Assembly: GCA_022578605.1 (NCBI GenBank)
Contig: MU394060.1
Coordinates: 124,001 to 188,000, forward strand
Origin: Camillea tinctor
Taxonomy: Eukaryota; Ascomycota; Sordariomycetes; Xylariales; Xylariaceae
Direction of reading: 5' to 3'
Length of the DNA stretch: 64,000 bases
Shown here: piece after piece, positions 21,259 through 32,897 of the stretch
Position numbering within the stretch: position 1 is the first letter of the stretch
Layout: each line of letters opens with the position of its first letter
Notes under the pieces: model-generated
Told to the model about the DNA's origin: nothing
The model's database searches: none
What the model saw: only the letters and a program-made list of their open reading frames with translations
Translations under genes and position numbers: made by a program

Positions 21259-23360
21259 TTAGTCGTACATACCCAAGATCTCGCCCACAATCGACTTGAA
21301 CATACCCTTGGGATCGAACTTCTCGCGCACGGCCTTGAACCGCTTCAGGTGATCTGGGTCGAGGTTCTTAGTGGCGTTGCCAAACACCTCTCGCGTATTC
21401 TTCGTCCAGTGCGGGCGCGCGGGGAACTCATCGATGAGCGTCTTGGCCAGGTTGATGTCTACTGCTGGTTAGCGAAGAGAAGACGGGATAGGGAGATAGG
21501 GGTTTAGGAAAAGAAAATGGAAAAAAAATAAAAACTCACAGAACTCCTCGTGGAACCGCAGCCCATCGCCAATCGACGGCTTGAAGCTCGGGAAGTCGAA
21601 CATGATGGCACCCTTAGACCAGTCCTCGCCGTCTGACGTATTGTACGTGCCCTGGCCGAGGAGGTCGTAGTGCGCGCGGCCAAACTTAATATTAATGCCG
21701 CTGCGGTACGTGCTAGTCATAATGATACCCTTAGCAGCCTCGGCGTCGAACAGCTCCCGGACGCGCTTGAGCATGTCGTTGGCGCGGGTGATGGGGAACG
21801 CGAGCTCGAGAGTCTTGCCGTGCAGGCCGTACTCCCACTCGGGCTTCTGGTTGGGGTAGAGCCCGCCGATGAGCACGTCGTAGTTCCAGCCGTACACCGG
21901 CCACCCCTTCAGGCTCAGGTCGCTCCAGTCCGACTTCTCCTTGAAGTTGGGCAGCGACCACAGCGCGAACGCCGTCGTCTCGAAGAACATGTTCGACGTT
22001 GCGAGGTACTTGCCACTCTCGAGCGTCGCGATCGCTACCGCCGCCTCCGCCTCCGTCAGCGAGAACGTGTTCTGGAACCCTTCCTGGTTGCTGAGCGTCA
22101 GCGGCACCTTGTCGTAGTACCGCCAGTGGAACTTGCGGAGGTAGGGCCACCACTGGGTTTGCGTGTTAGCAAAAAAATCAAATCTGAGCAGCCTTGTTCT
22201 CGGGAGGAACACGAGCACAGGCTCTCTTTACTTTTCTGAACCAGTGCTAAACTAACTGATTCGGAGGACGAGAGACTAGTAGCTACTTACCCAGAAGTTC
22301 GCCGTTGCGTACGGGGCGATCATGCCGTATATGTCGCCATCGAGGACTTCATCCTCCTCCAAGCTATCGAGAATGTTAATATTAACCATGCGAGAAACAG
22401 ATATTATATGAGAAAGACCACACACATACACATCCACCCATCCACCCACCCACACACACATATACATATACGTAGATGTGTGTGTAAGCATTAAAATAGA
22501 AGGAGGGAAAACTCACGTCTTCTGCATCGCAAAGACCTTAAAATCAGGATAAATCTTAAACCGCATCCTCACAATGACCCCCAGCAGACCCAACGACGTC
22601 GAAGCCGCCAGCCAGTCCTCATTCGTCTCGTCGCGCTCGACGGTCACTACCTCGCCGGCGCCGTTGACGATGTCCATCGACAGCACGCCGGCGGCGACCA
22701 TGGAGTCCTCGCGGATGGCGGAGCGGTGGCCGCCCATGGCCACGGCGCCCGCCATGGTGATGTTCCAGTTGACCAGCGTGTACCCCATCGACGCGTTGTG
22801 CTCGTGCAGGTACTCGGCCAGCTGCAGGAACGTGACGCCCGCCTCGATGTCGACCGTGCCCGACTCGGCGCCCTCCTCGAGCGTCAGGTTCGAGATGCCG
22901 TTGACGAACTCGGTGCGGATGATTACTGTAGCTGGGTTGTCGGAGCACATGGTGTCGTACCTTTTTTTCATGGTTTACCTCGTTAGCCTGTTTCCTTCTT
23001 TCTTACTGACGCCTCGATTCTTTCTTCTTCTTTTTTTCCCTAACCAACCCATTCTCTTTTCTCGAGGTTGATGTGACACTTTTACTGTGCTCTCCAGGAG
23101 GCGGTGGAAGAACTCAACCCAGAAAGAAAGAAAACTCACCACATGTGGCCTTTCCCAGAAGCCCGCACCGGCGTACCGTTAGCGGCGGCTTCTTTCACCA
23201 GAGACACGATCTCGTCGACGCTAGTCGCGTTGTGGACGGCGGCCACCTCGTTGCAAGCCGGGAAGCCGTCGCCGTCGAAAGTATTATAAGGATCCGCCGC
23301 GACGCCCACGAAGGCTGCAGTCGCGGCTGCGAGGGCTGAGACGGATCGAAGAGACAGCAT
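21259..23360 (-). CDS. Secreted FAD-linked oxidase, aldonolactone-oxidase type
   Basis: Five exons: 23360-23140, 22960-22517, 22363-22291, 22152-21540 and 21461-21259, 517 residues. Frames agree at every join. A signal peptide covers about residues 1-22. The FAD-binding PCMH domain follows: EIVSLVKEAAANGTPVRASGKGHMWYD (with the His of the G-x-G-H loop, the usual site for covalent flavin), EAGVTFLQLAEYL, GAVAMGGHRSA and STSLGLLGVIVRM. The C-terminal D-arabinono-1,4-lactone oxidase domain ends with the HWTK motif in RPHWTKNTREVFG. Family members oxidise sugar lactones or alditols with O2, making H2O2. Secretion sets it apart from the mitochondrial ascorbate-type enzyme, so a sugar oxidase role outside the cell is inferred. 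The last acceptor has two choices three bases apart (exon start 21461 or 21458). Introns are long for this window (78-179 nt), and one carries a CACA/CCAC microsatellite (22430-22460). Confidence 0.88.
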
Positions 23361-25423
23361 CGTGATAGTGGTCGCGTTCTATTCTCATGCCTCTGCGAGT
23401 CAAGAAACGATCGAGAGAACAAATAAGAACAAAATCAGATTCCTCTTGGCTTCTTCTCCTGAGCTCGGAAGAGAAGGTGAAGTAGGTGAAGCGCACCCGT
23501 ATGAAGAAAAAAAGGGGTTGTCACCTCTCTTTTAACTTGCACGAGGTGTGTCCCTTCTCAAGACCTTCTGACCTTCGAGAAAGATCTGATGGCCCGTCTT
23601 CGCATTACGTACAAGTAATGTACCCCGACGTTCCATTTCCACCGTCATCAGTAACAAGCTACAACGCCGCCGGATTGAGACTTTCCAGTCCCAACCCCCT
23701 TGAGGAAGTGTCATGTCACAATGGACGGTAGACACCTGCCGCGGTAGTGACCGGATCGGCTCTAGCTGGGCTAGCTAGCCAAGGCGAGGCCATGTGTTAT
23801 ACATAAGGGTGGTAGGGGAGGTAAACCTCGTGCGGAGCGCAGATCTGATTATAGATTCCCCATGTCTTTTTTGCTTGCTCCCGAGCCCTCTCACTGCCGA
23901 AAGCTTTTTTTTTTTGCATGTGATGGGAAGCCTATGGTAGGATCTGCCCCCATCGTCAACTTACTCTTCCCTAACAGAGAACAAAAGGGGGGAGCAAGGG
24001 AGTAGGGAGGGGGGGAACAATATCTCGGCTAGTTAGCCTAACCTAGTGGTGGAAACTCACGAAGCCCATCCCTCTACTCTATCTACCGGGTCTCCGCTGA
24101 GATTAAGAAGATCGCTAGCTTGCCCGCATGCGGTAGTGTTAGGTCGGCCGTCGTAACTGTATAGAGAGAACGGGCCCCAGGCACGATGCAACACCCCGCC
24201 AAATTGGGGAAAAGAGTGACGTTCGGCGTTGTGGGGGAATCCCGGCACCTCCCCTCAGGCTAGGATCTCACGACTATATCGAAGGGCCAGTGCCAAAAAA
24301 AAATAGCAAGTCACATCAGGCGATGGTACATACATACATACATGCTCGAGGATCGATCAGCGCTGAGCGCAGAGGACGCACAACCGAGTGCGAGCAGCGG
24401 GCTCGAATCGACGCCCCTGGATGCCACGCGATTGCAAATATCTGGATCGTGATTGGAAACCTGGTAATAGGGACTCGAGGTTCTCAGCTCGCTTTTGCGG
24501 TGACTTAGGTTATGTAACTGTCCCGGGCGCGTTGCTCGCATTAGAGGTACGTACATCTGCTTCATATCCAGGCTTGATATACATACAAATAGTCCCTATG
24601 CTAGTGTTATTATATAAGTGCATCACATTCAAGTCACGCTCGGCAAGCTGTCCATATTATTGGAGGAACTCGTGAAACTCCCGGAGTCTATTCACCCAAT
24701 GATTCGCGAGAGCCATTTTTATATAGGACTCGAGATGTCTTGGCAAGTATTTTTTGATTGGGCACATCACTGTGATATATTGGCTGACATTTTGTATAGA
24801 ACACCCACTACAAGCAAGTGACTGCGGAAATGGCAGGTGTTCAGCATTTACCAATTATCGGGGTAATAATCAATCCTATACAACGTCAAAAGCAAGTTTT
24901 GAGATATGTGTGTTCAGTGGTTATTCAGACCACAACGTTCAAGATGGAATAAACATATGCCCCGGACTCGTTACATAGGGAGGCCAATACCCCTGAGTAC
25001 TTGAGGTGGGGATTCACACATCACAGGCCCGCCAGGGTGTAAGATATCTTTGACACTTTACACCATCCTTCCGAGGGTATCCCAGATATGAGCGGGGTCT
25101 CTCATCCCAGGTGATCATGAGTATGGTATGACTGTTATTTTTTCTTCCCTTTCATGTGCCTATGTTGCTGCGTCCCATGGATGGCCACCGGCGAGCTCTA
25201 TTCCTATGACAGCAGCACACAGATATAACGTCGGAATCATTTCCTGAAAAGGCACCTGAAATAAAAAAACCTTGTCCTAGCAGTCTCTTACGCGAGCGAA
25301 CTATTTGATTTATTTCAAGCCCCATATTAAGACAAGACGGCTTGACGTGTCGATAGTATGGGCTTTGGTGTTTCTAGGGTATCATTGTTGTTACTTTGCT
25401 AGAGCTTTCTTGCCTACGGGAGC
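23361..25423. other. Intergenic, no gene seen
   Basis: About 2.1 kb. A CATA-repeat lies at 24327-24344. Sequence near 24395-24425 has a GCTCGAATCGA string that recalls a tRNA T-loop but forms no tRNA (see rejected items). Short frames here have no motifs. 23361-23600 is the likely promoter of the FAD oxidase gene. Confidence 0.45.
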
Positions 25424-28165
25424 TTAAATCAACTCCCATTTTGCTAGCCAGCCAATGTTTTGACCAGCATTCCGGACGATGCAGAGCCTTGCTGCGGGGT
25501 CGTTTGGTTTCTTAAATGCTTTTAACTCCTTCATCGCCTTCGCGGCGGACAAGCTTCCAATACCTTCACCTCTTCCGTCCCTCAGGCTAAAGCTTCCATT
25601 AGTTACGAACCCAATTAAATCATCCTCGTTCGGACACAATGGATGCCCATTTATGTTTTCAGAGGTTGGGGATGCGGGTGGGTGCGGGCCAGCTGGCCCA
25701 GTAAGCTGTTGGGCGAGGAGTTGCTTCCGGGCTTCGGGACCTTGGACTTTTGATAAAGCCTTTTGTTTTGTATTGTTCTTTGGCTGATTCTGTGCGAGCC
25801 ACTGGCCTCGTAAGTTCGATGGCAACTTGCCTGGAACCTTGGGATAAGGGGGGTCTGATGCTGGCACCTCCGCTTGCGTTGAGACCTCCACGGTCTTTGC
25901 CTCCGGAAGCCGGTAGATCCTGGCGCATGTCGTTGGTACTCCTCGACCCAACGCTTTGATGCTCACCGTTATAACTGAGCCTACTGGCAGCTCCTCGACT
26001 CTAGATTGATACGAGTTGAAGGCTGTTGTAGAAATATGCATAATTTGTGCTAAGGGGTTGGCTGGTGACTTCTGTTGCTTTTGAGGGGGGGAAGTTTCTG
26101 ATGTATCTTCTGTGTTTTCGCTGTGGCTAGACTGCTGGGTCGGTTCCTTTATTGGTCGAAGACCAAATAGAATCTCATAGTCACAATTCCATCCGACCCC
26201 TATTTCGCCCTTGCGCCCAGCACCAAGGTCAAGTGTTTCCCAATTGACACGTTTGCCTTTTGGCATGCTATCCCATGCCTTTTTTCTTACATTTCTTTCT
26301 TGTAGCTCCCATGTATTGCCCGCTTCTGTCCCGGGAAAGTCCCCAGGAAACCAGGGCTGGCCGTGTTCAAACTTGAGCTGTCTAATTTCATTCAAACCCC
26401 CAAACCATGGATTACCTCCTGATGATACAGGATAATGCATAAGACTATACCATACCGGAAGAACACATTTCCACGGAAGCATCAATGTCCAAGTTCCCGA
26501 TGTTTGTGACTTTGTCGAATTGCGAGTAGCAAGGAGCATGATGGGGATGGGTGGATCGATCGCTGCTGGTTCTAGGACAGTTCCTGGGGCCCCTTTGCCA
26601 CGACGGCGGTTGAGTGACTGCTGTGATGGAAGTCTAGAGGCCTTGAAACGGGCGTCTCGATCAAAGAGTGGACGAGGAGCTAACCCTTCGTCTTGACGAA
26701 ATGCTGATAATGCATCTAACAATGTAGCATTGCTACTTTGGTTTCCTGGTTGGGGTATTTGTACTTGACGTGGAGGGTAGCGAAGGCGAGGATCCGAAAT
26801 GGAAAATGCTAGGAGAGACCCATGAGGCAATGACGCAGGGTCTTTCAATCCTATAAGGGACTCAAATTTCGCAGCATCGGGGTCCTGGGATACAGTTTTT
26901 GACGAATAAGGTTTGAGTACGCCGAGTAATACCTCTGTTGAGTCAGGTCCGGTGATATCTATACTTCCGACTTCGTATCTCAGGTCCTGGATATAAGGCC
27001 GGGGGTTCTGCATCTTCACAAGTCGGAGAAGCTCATTGAATGTTTCTAAGAATGCTGATGGGTGGATGCGGATGAAGAGCTGTCTATAAGGCTTAGCTGA
27101 GCTGGCATCGTTTTCATGTTGCTCCTCAGGGTTCCAGATGATAGTGGCCGGCCCGATCACCTGTACGGTATTATGGTTTCTCTTGCTGAGGGTTCCCGAC
27201 CAATGTATGGCACCAGCCCTCCAGCGTTTGGCTGTATCATTCCACAAAGCTTCTTGTGTGAGCCCCAAGAGTTTTAAGACACCTTGCATACAGCTCTGCA
27301 GGCCCGACATGCCAATAGTGCTCATGTAGCTCATGTCCCAAGCCATTGCACCCCTTTCCCACTGAGCCCGGTGCGTAGGACGGTATGCCTTTTGCGTGGG
27401 TGTGAGGGGGATCGACCATCCCCACAATGGCTGAGCCGGAGACGTCATCCTTGCTCTTTTGGCATGCCACAAGTGAGTCGGAAGCCATATCTTTTCCCGC
27501 TGGCGCTTCCTGTACCTTGGAGCTGTCAGGGGGGCATCGTTGAGGGCATTCCTACGGATCTTGGGCCTTGCAGCTCTGATAGTGATGGTTTCCTTATCGG
27601 CCCCCAATCCTTTTTTCAGCTTAAGCAGTCTTTTTCGTTTGGCGAGAATCTCTAATCGCCGTGCTGTCTGGGCCCGTAGCCTAGCTCTCGTGGTCTTTGG
27701 CTTTCGGGTCTTGGTGCTGACAGTGGGTGTGTTGTCTTCTACCATCTCCCTTTTCGCCCGTTTCTGTAAGCGCCCCGGGACTCTTCTATAATTATGAGCT
27801 GCTGCTCTACGTCTCATTCGGAAGGGCACTCGTTGAAATGCCCGGCTAGTCTTGCTCGTCCTCGTGCGCCTCATACTCTCATCTAAGGCATTTATCTCAA
27901 ATGCCATGGAGTTGACAAATGCTTGCACATCAAGCTCGCCATCTTTCAAGGCAGCGTGTGATTTTTGAACGGCAATAGCCCTAGTATCGAAAGTCTTTGC
28001 CCTCTTGGTGGCACGGGTATCTGGCTGAGTACCCTTCCCGGGTTTGTTATTAGAGCTAGCGCCCTGATGAGGAGCATTTTTCCGTTTTGGCTGCTCCCGC
28101 GACTGTGAAGAATTCTCAACAGCCTTTCCCGCAGGTCTGCCCTGTGGGACAATTCGGGGAGGCAT
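25424..28165 (-). CDS. POP1: RNase P/MRP protein subunit Pop1
   Basis: A single uninterrupted exon of 913 residues. After a basic, disordered N-terminus comes the Pop1 N-terminal signature: DTRAIAVQKSHAALKDGELDVQAFVNS, then the arginine-rich SRAFQRVPFRMRRRAAAHN block and WLPTHLWHAKRARM. The middle has IWNPEE and RLRYPPRQ. The POPLD domain follows (LLATRNS, WTLMLPWKCVLPVWYSLMHYPVSSGG), and the C-terminus ends LCIVRNAGQNIGWLAKWELI. Pop1 is the largest protein of nuclear RNase P and RNase MRP, binding the catalytic RNA during tRNA 5'-end maturation and rRNA processing. The length is typical of filamentous fungi. The absence of introns over 2.7 kb is notable beside its intron-rich neighbours. Confidence 0.97.
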   Translation of the reverse strand: MPPRIVPQGRPAGKAVENSSQSREQPKRKNAPHQGASSNNKPGKGTQPDTRATKRAKTFDTRAIAVQKSHAALKDGELDVQAFVNSMAFEINALDESMRRTRTSKTSRAFQRVPFRMRRRAAAHNYRRVPGRLQKRAKREMVEDNTPTVSTKTRKPKTTRARLRAQTARRLEILAKRKRLLKLKKGLGADKETITIRAARPKIRRNALNDAPLTAPRYRKRQREKIWLPTHLWHAKRARMTSPAQPLWGWSIPLTPTQKAYRPTHRAQWERGAMAWDMSYMSTIGMSGLQSCMQGVLKLLGLTQEALWNDTAKRWRAGAIHWSGTLSKRNHNTVQVIGPATIIWNPEEQHENDASSAKPYRQLFIRIHPSAFLETFNELLRLVKMQNPRPYIQDLRYEVGSIDITGPDSTEVLLGVLKPYSSKTVSQDPDAAKFESLIGLKDPASLPHGSLLAFSISDPRLRYPPRQVQIPQPGNQSSNATLLDALSAFRQDEGLAPRPLFDRDARFKASRLPSQQSLNRRRGKGAPGTVLEPAAIDPPIPIMLLATRNSTKSQTSGTWTLMLPWKCVLPVWYSLMHYPVSSGGNPWFGGLNEIRQLKFEHGQPWFPGDFPGTEAGNTWELQERNVRKKAWDSMPKGKRVNWETLDLGAGRKGEIGVGWNCDYEILFGLRPIKEPTQQSSHSENTEDTSETSPPQKQQKSPANPLAQIMHISTTAFNSYQSRVEELPVGSVITVSIKALGRGVPTTCARIYRLPEAKTVEVSTQAEVPASDPPYPKVPGKLPSNLRGQWLAQNQPKNNTKQKALSKVQGPEARKQLLAQQLTGPAGPHPPASPTSENINGHPLCPNEDDLIGFVTNGSFSLRDGRGEGIGSLSAAKAMKELKAFKKPNDPAARLCIVRNAGQNIGWLAKWELI

Positions 28166-29629
28166 CTTGTTCCCGGATTTAAAAGTGCTGTTGTAGTTTC
28201 CGATATTATGGAGTATGGTTATTTCAGATGGCTATCTGCTCAATGAGGGGAATCGTTGCCCAAAAGATATCTTAGCATCGAGCATTTGTGTATGGTTCAT
28301 TAATCAATCTTAGGCATTTTCATGCGTAGCTCAGCTATTTACCTGTTCCAGGCTCTCGGTGAGGTGCGTTAAAATGAAATGATTAAAGTTATGTCTATAT
28401 AATCACATACAAAATAACCCCCGTGAGCACCGTAGGTAAGGGATTAACTCTGGTGAAGTTGAGATGTGATGGTAATATAAATGTAGATATTGAAAAAGTT
28501 CAAAGTTCACAAGTTTACGCGACTGGAGCAGAGACTTGGCTCGTGCGTTTATTTTTGTGGAGAATTGTCAGAGCTTGAAAAATGTACTTAGGTACTTGTT
28601 ACACTATACGCATACGCATATACGACCACCATACTCCATACTCCTCCTTTGCGGGTCCAGTGCTAAATTCGGGTCATGGAAATTCTACTAGAAGCAGTAT
28701 CGAAGGTCTGCAGAACCGATAAAATTACTACCTGGTACTTACTTATATCAACATAGCACTACCTATCCCAATTTACCTAGGTTATACACGTATAACTAGG
28801 TCAGGTACGTACGTACACTAAGGTTATTATTTAACCTAGAAGGCCTTTCAAATTTAAGTATCTGTTCAGTCATTCGGGACCTATGCTACAGGTACCTAGA
28901 ATCAGAATTATCACAAAAGCATGACGTCTTAGCGTTGTTGCTCACTAACCAATGTAGGTAAAAAACCGTGGTGAATACGCGCGAGTCATTCTCCAGATGC
29001 GTGTGATTTTTTGCATATACCTAGGAAGTACTTTTAGTCTAGAACTTTTAATATACCCTTGTACTACCAAATTCCAAATCCGACCTATCCTAATCCAATC
29101 CGAATGGGTTAATCCAAATCCATCCAATCCAATCAAGATCCTTAATTCATTCCCCTTCTCTCTCTCACTTCTCCCACCCCTCTCTCTCCTCTCTCTCCTT
29201 TTAGTTTACCTCCGTCTCTTTGCATTATATCCATTCGCTCCTTATCATTCGATATCATTCCCTCCCTCCTTTTTATTTTTTTATTATTATTACTATTATT
29301 CTTAACTATCTAATTAATATCTAGTTATTATTCTTTTTTTTTTCTTGTTCTTCCCTTTCTCGACCTTTTCCCTTTTCGTCTTTTCCGGTCCAGCCGAGAA
29401 CGAAACAATACGAAACGAGCACACCATACACACACACTTACACCTTAAGGCACAACCCGACCTAAGTCAAACATACCAGCCCCCGAAAACGATGACTGCA
29501 TATTCGTACACCACCGTCTTCTATTCTCGCTAGGCTTATTGCAGCAAGGGGTAGGAATAAAGGATCTCGAGCTTGATAAGCAATGCGAGTATCTTCTACT
29601 ACGGGGGTAAAAGAGGCTAGAATAATAAT
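28166..29629. other. Divergent intergenic region and leader
   Basis: About 1.5 kb between POP1 (-) and the NT-C2 gene (+). An imperfect inverted repeat at 28775-28801 (ACCTAGGTTATA / TATAACTAGGT around CACG) is next to CCTAGG-type palindromes. A long pyrimidine-rich stretch at 29150-29390 is probably promoter or 5' leader of the plus-strand gene. Confidence 0.5.
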
Positions 29630-31662
29630 ATGGCGTCCTTGAGTATGTCAGCCCTACCCCTTCCCTTTGCCTCTACCTTTCCCTTTCCATTTCTATTTCT
29701 ATTTCCGAATCCTCTTAGCCGCATCTGTAGTTTGTCTCTCTTATTTCTGTCCTACCCTCTGTCTCTCTCTCCTATATTTGATCGTTTTCGTCCCGCAGCT
29801 GTAAACAACGCCACTTTCTTCTTCCTAATAATGAACGGTTCTTGAGCCGCATTCCATTATTCCCATGATTCTCTGCGCTTATGCCTTTTTTTGCTTTGAC
29901 GTGAAACGGGCAGAGCAGAACTTGTATTAGCCTTGTCCGAAGCCCGAACTTGACAAGCATATACCCATGCTATATTCTCTGTCGCATTCCTTGTTCCTCT
30001 TCCCTGGATTTTCTTTATTTCCCTCCTACATCAACCTTGAGCGAGACAAACTATATTCATATCACTATGCTCTACCCTGCCCGATTGTTTATAACTTGTT
30101 ATGAGCTATGTGCCACTCCCGCATCGTGAGCTGACATGCGTGTCTTTCCTATAGTTAATAAGGCGCGGAAGGTAATGGCCACTCTACTACCATACTAGAT
30201 TCTGTCCTCCTCCATTGCTGACTCAATCCCGGCGCAGCCGAAATTCGAGCTTCATCTGTCCATATATGATCTGAACAACGTACCGCTTGTCACCGGCACA
30301 TCCTACGTAAAATGGCATATGCCTGCCTCCATGCACGGCGAGCACCGTGGCCGAACCCCCAAGTGCTCCATCGATAAAATCCACCATCGAGTCTCCTATA
30401 ACTACTCCAAGATCGTACCTATACGTATTTCTATCGACCGTAACAATAATCTAACAGAATGCCCCATCGAATTCGAGGTTCTGCAGGAGTTTCCCATGGC
30501 CACGGGGGCTCGGGATGAGAAGATCTCGTTGGGTTTTGTCAGACTGAACCTCAGCGAATATGTGGAAGAGAGCGAGAGTTTCCCCCGTCGTCATAGTATG
30601 AGCTCGCGCGCCGCCGGAAGCCCAGAACAAGTGCGGCAGTTACCTTCGCGCGATAGGCGGCCAAGCAGTAGTAGGGGTGTTGATAATGCTGGTTCCATGA
30701 GCCCAACAAGCTTGATGCCAGCCCCTCAGCTCGAGGAAAGCGATGTCGTAGACGAGGAGGCCGAGGAAGGAATCGTGCGCCGGTACCTAATGCAAGAAAG
30801 TAAAATCAACAGCACATTGAAAATCGGAATCCTCATGGTGCAATTGGATGGGGAGCGCAACTATGTTCCGCCACCACTCAAGACGGCAGCCATGTTCGGA
30901 GGCATTGCGGGCATCATGACCGGTGAGCAGGCGGATCAAGACGATCTTGAGCCGGGAGGTGCCCTGCCAGTCCTAAACAAATCCCGCGACGCATACGAAT
31001 TACAGGATATGTACCGTCGAACGCTAGCTGCTAGCTGGTCTTGCCAGCCTGGCGAGCTGCCGGCCGACGAGTGCATCGAGGACATATTTTCAGGCGGGAG
31101 CGGGTGGCGTGATAGCACCGTAGCCCGTACAAGTCAAGGTTCTCGAAGTTCGCATACCGGATCCCCCGACAGCCGTCGCACCCGATCCAGTGGAAGTGCC
31201 AGCGTCAGCGGCGACGATGTTGCCGCCGGGACCCTCCGACCTAACGACATACGACAGATGCAACAACACCTGCGCCAGCATAGCGGAACTAGCGACCGGA
31301 GCGCCATGACGGTAACCGGCGGTTACAACCGCCCAACTCCTGCATCCCGCCGAGGAAGTAACCAGAACCCCCCGACCCGGTATACCTATCGCAGCAACAG
31401 CATTAGCCAAGATGATGGCTTCAGCGTCTTACAGCCAGACCACGAGCATGATCACGATCACGATCACGACGCCGGCCGCCGCCTCAACCACCGCGAGAGT
31501 CTCATCAGCATAGCCCCAACCCTCGGCAGTGAGCGCACGCTTAGTAGTAGCAGCGATCGTGTCGAGCGGGGCAGGGGCGGCTTCCGTCGCCCCAGGGAAG
31601 TGGATGAGTACGAGGTGCGCGATGATATGGTCGCGTGGACGTTGCCGGGGGCGGCAGCGTAG
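29630..31662 (+). CDS. NT-C2 (EEIG1/EHBP1-type) domain protein
   Basis: The preferred model has exons 29630-29642 (ATG GCG TCC TTG A), 30155-30171 (17 nt) and 30238-31662, 484 residues starting MASLINKARKPKFEL. Support: a GTATGT donor at 29643, a CTGAC branch at 30131-30135 and a CTATAG acceptor at 30154. A simpler alternative starts at ATG 30136 in frame and begins MRVFPIVNKARK. The NT-C2 beta-sandwich is clear: FELHLSIYDLNNVPLVTGTSYVKWHMP, HRGRTPKC, VSYNYSKIVPIRISID, LTECPIEFEVLQEF, LGFVRLNLSEYVEE and STLKIGILMVQLDG. The second half is disordered, rich in serine and arginine, with a histidine/aspartate repeat near 31440. NT-C2 domains are membrane- or cytoskeleton-linked modules; no enzyme activity is expected. 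Confidence 0.85.
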
Positions 31663-32897
31663 TGTAGCGTGATCAATGCCCGATCCGTTCGGTACCTGTC
31701 ATATGGAGATCTGAAATTAAAAACCTAAGCGAACGATGCGAAAAATAAAAATAAAAAAAATTTCGAACTTGGGGCTTGGCTAGACTTATAAATTAGCGGC
31801 ATGCATGGGAGTTTACATAAAAAACCCTATTTCTTGGGTTTCGGGATAGATAGGGGGTAGGAATACGAGAGGGAAATAATTTTCTTCTCTCTACATGGCG
31901 TTACTTTTTCAGCTTTTTCCCTTCTTTTTCTCTTGGATCCGAGGAATTGCACTTGCGAGTGAGGATCTATAACATAAACCCGCTTGGTATATATTGTTGG
32001 AGCCTTTTTTTGGATAGGAGTTCATTCTAGCGTTTCTTTGCACAGCAAAGCAAAGCAAAGCAACATATATATCGTCGTCACCATCACTTCTCCTTCGATA
32101 CATGGAAGTCGTTAGGAAGCATGGGAGAAAGAACGGTGTACTTTCAATTCTTGTATTTGTTTTTTTGTTGTTTTTTTTCCTTCTTTTCCTCGCACTATAC
32201 AAACTCCATCAACATGAGTATATATAAATTTCGAAGGAAAACAAAAAAGAAAGAAGAGAGAGTGTGTGTGCGTGAGAAGGGTTGGATAAGGAGTCCAAGA
32301 CCAGGGACATCAGATTTAAGGGTTTTGTTTTAGACAGAAATGGGGGGGATTCACATCGCAAGTAAATTTCACACCCTGGAATATATACACATACGTATAT
32401 GTCGGGATTGAGTGGGCAATGTAGAGAGATATATACCTATGTTTTTCTGTTGAAACGGGCATCTAACGCATCTTCATCTCCCCACTCTGATTAATACGTG
32501 ACTTCGCAGGGAGAGACTTGTCGCCTTCACTTTGCTCTTCTTTCAAGTTAAAATTCATATTTCTTTTCTGTATCGCCATGCTACCCATGCGCGGTGCATT
32601 ACACATATAAAAATGCGGGATGGGCGGTTTTGTAAAAAGGGGGTTTTATATCTCCTTTTCCTAGAATGACGAATACCCCTAGAATCGAGGACCACCAACA
32701 TCAGGGAGGGAGGGAGAGAGAAGGAGGGAAGGATGAAGATCCCGTTCTACCTAACCTAATCTATAGTATAGTGCCGATTGCCAAATAAGTAGGAACCCCA
32801 TATAACCGCCCCTATCTAATCTTCAAAGAGCAGAGGTTCGCAAAGCACACCCATCTCACACATACATAACATCACATGAAGTCTTTTTTCTTCTCAT
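31663..32897. other. Convergent intergenic region
   Basis: About 1.2 kb between the NT-C2 gene and the SSZ1 3' end, both pointing inward. It has T and A runs and a CAAAG repeat at 32041-32062. No gene was seen. Confidence 0.45.

Noticed and set aside
22276..22516. CACA/CCAC microsatellite as part of a coding region
   Set aside because: It lies inside an intron with good splice sites; the repeat would interrupt the conserved FAD oxidase frame.
24388..24440. tRNA-like string (GCTCGAATCGACGCC)
   Set aside because: The T-stem does not pair on either strand, and no D-arm, anticodon arm or acceptor stem could be drawn.
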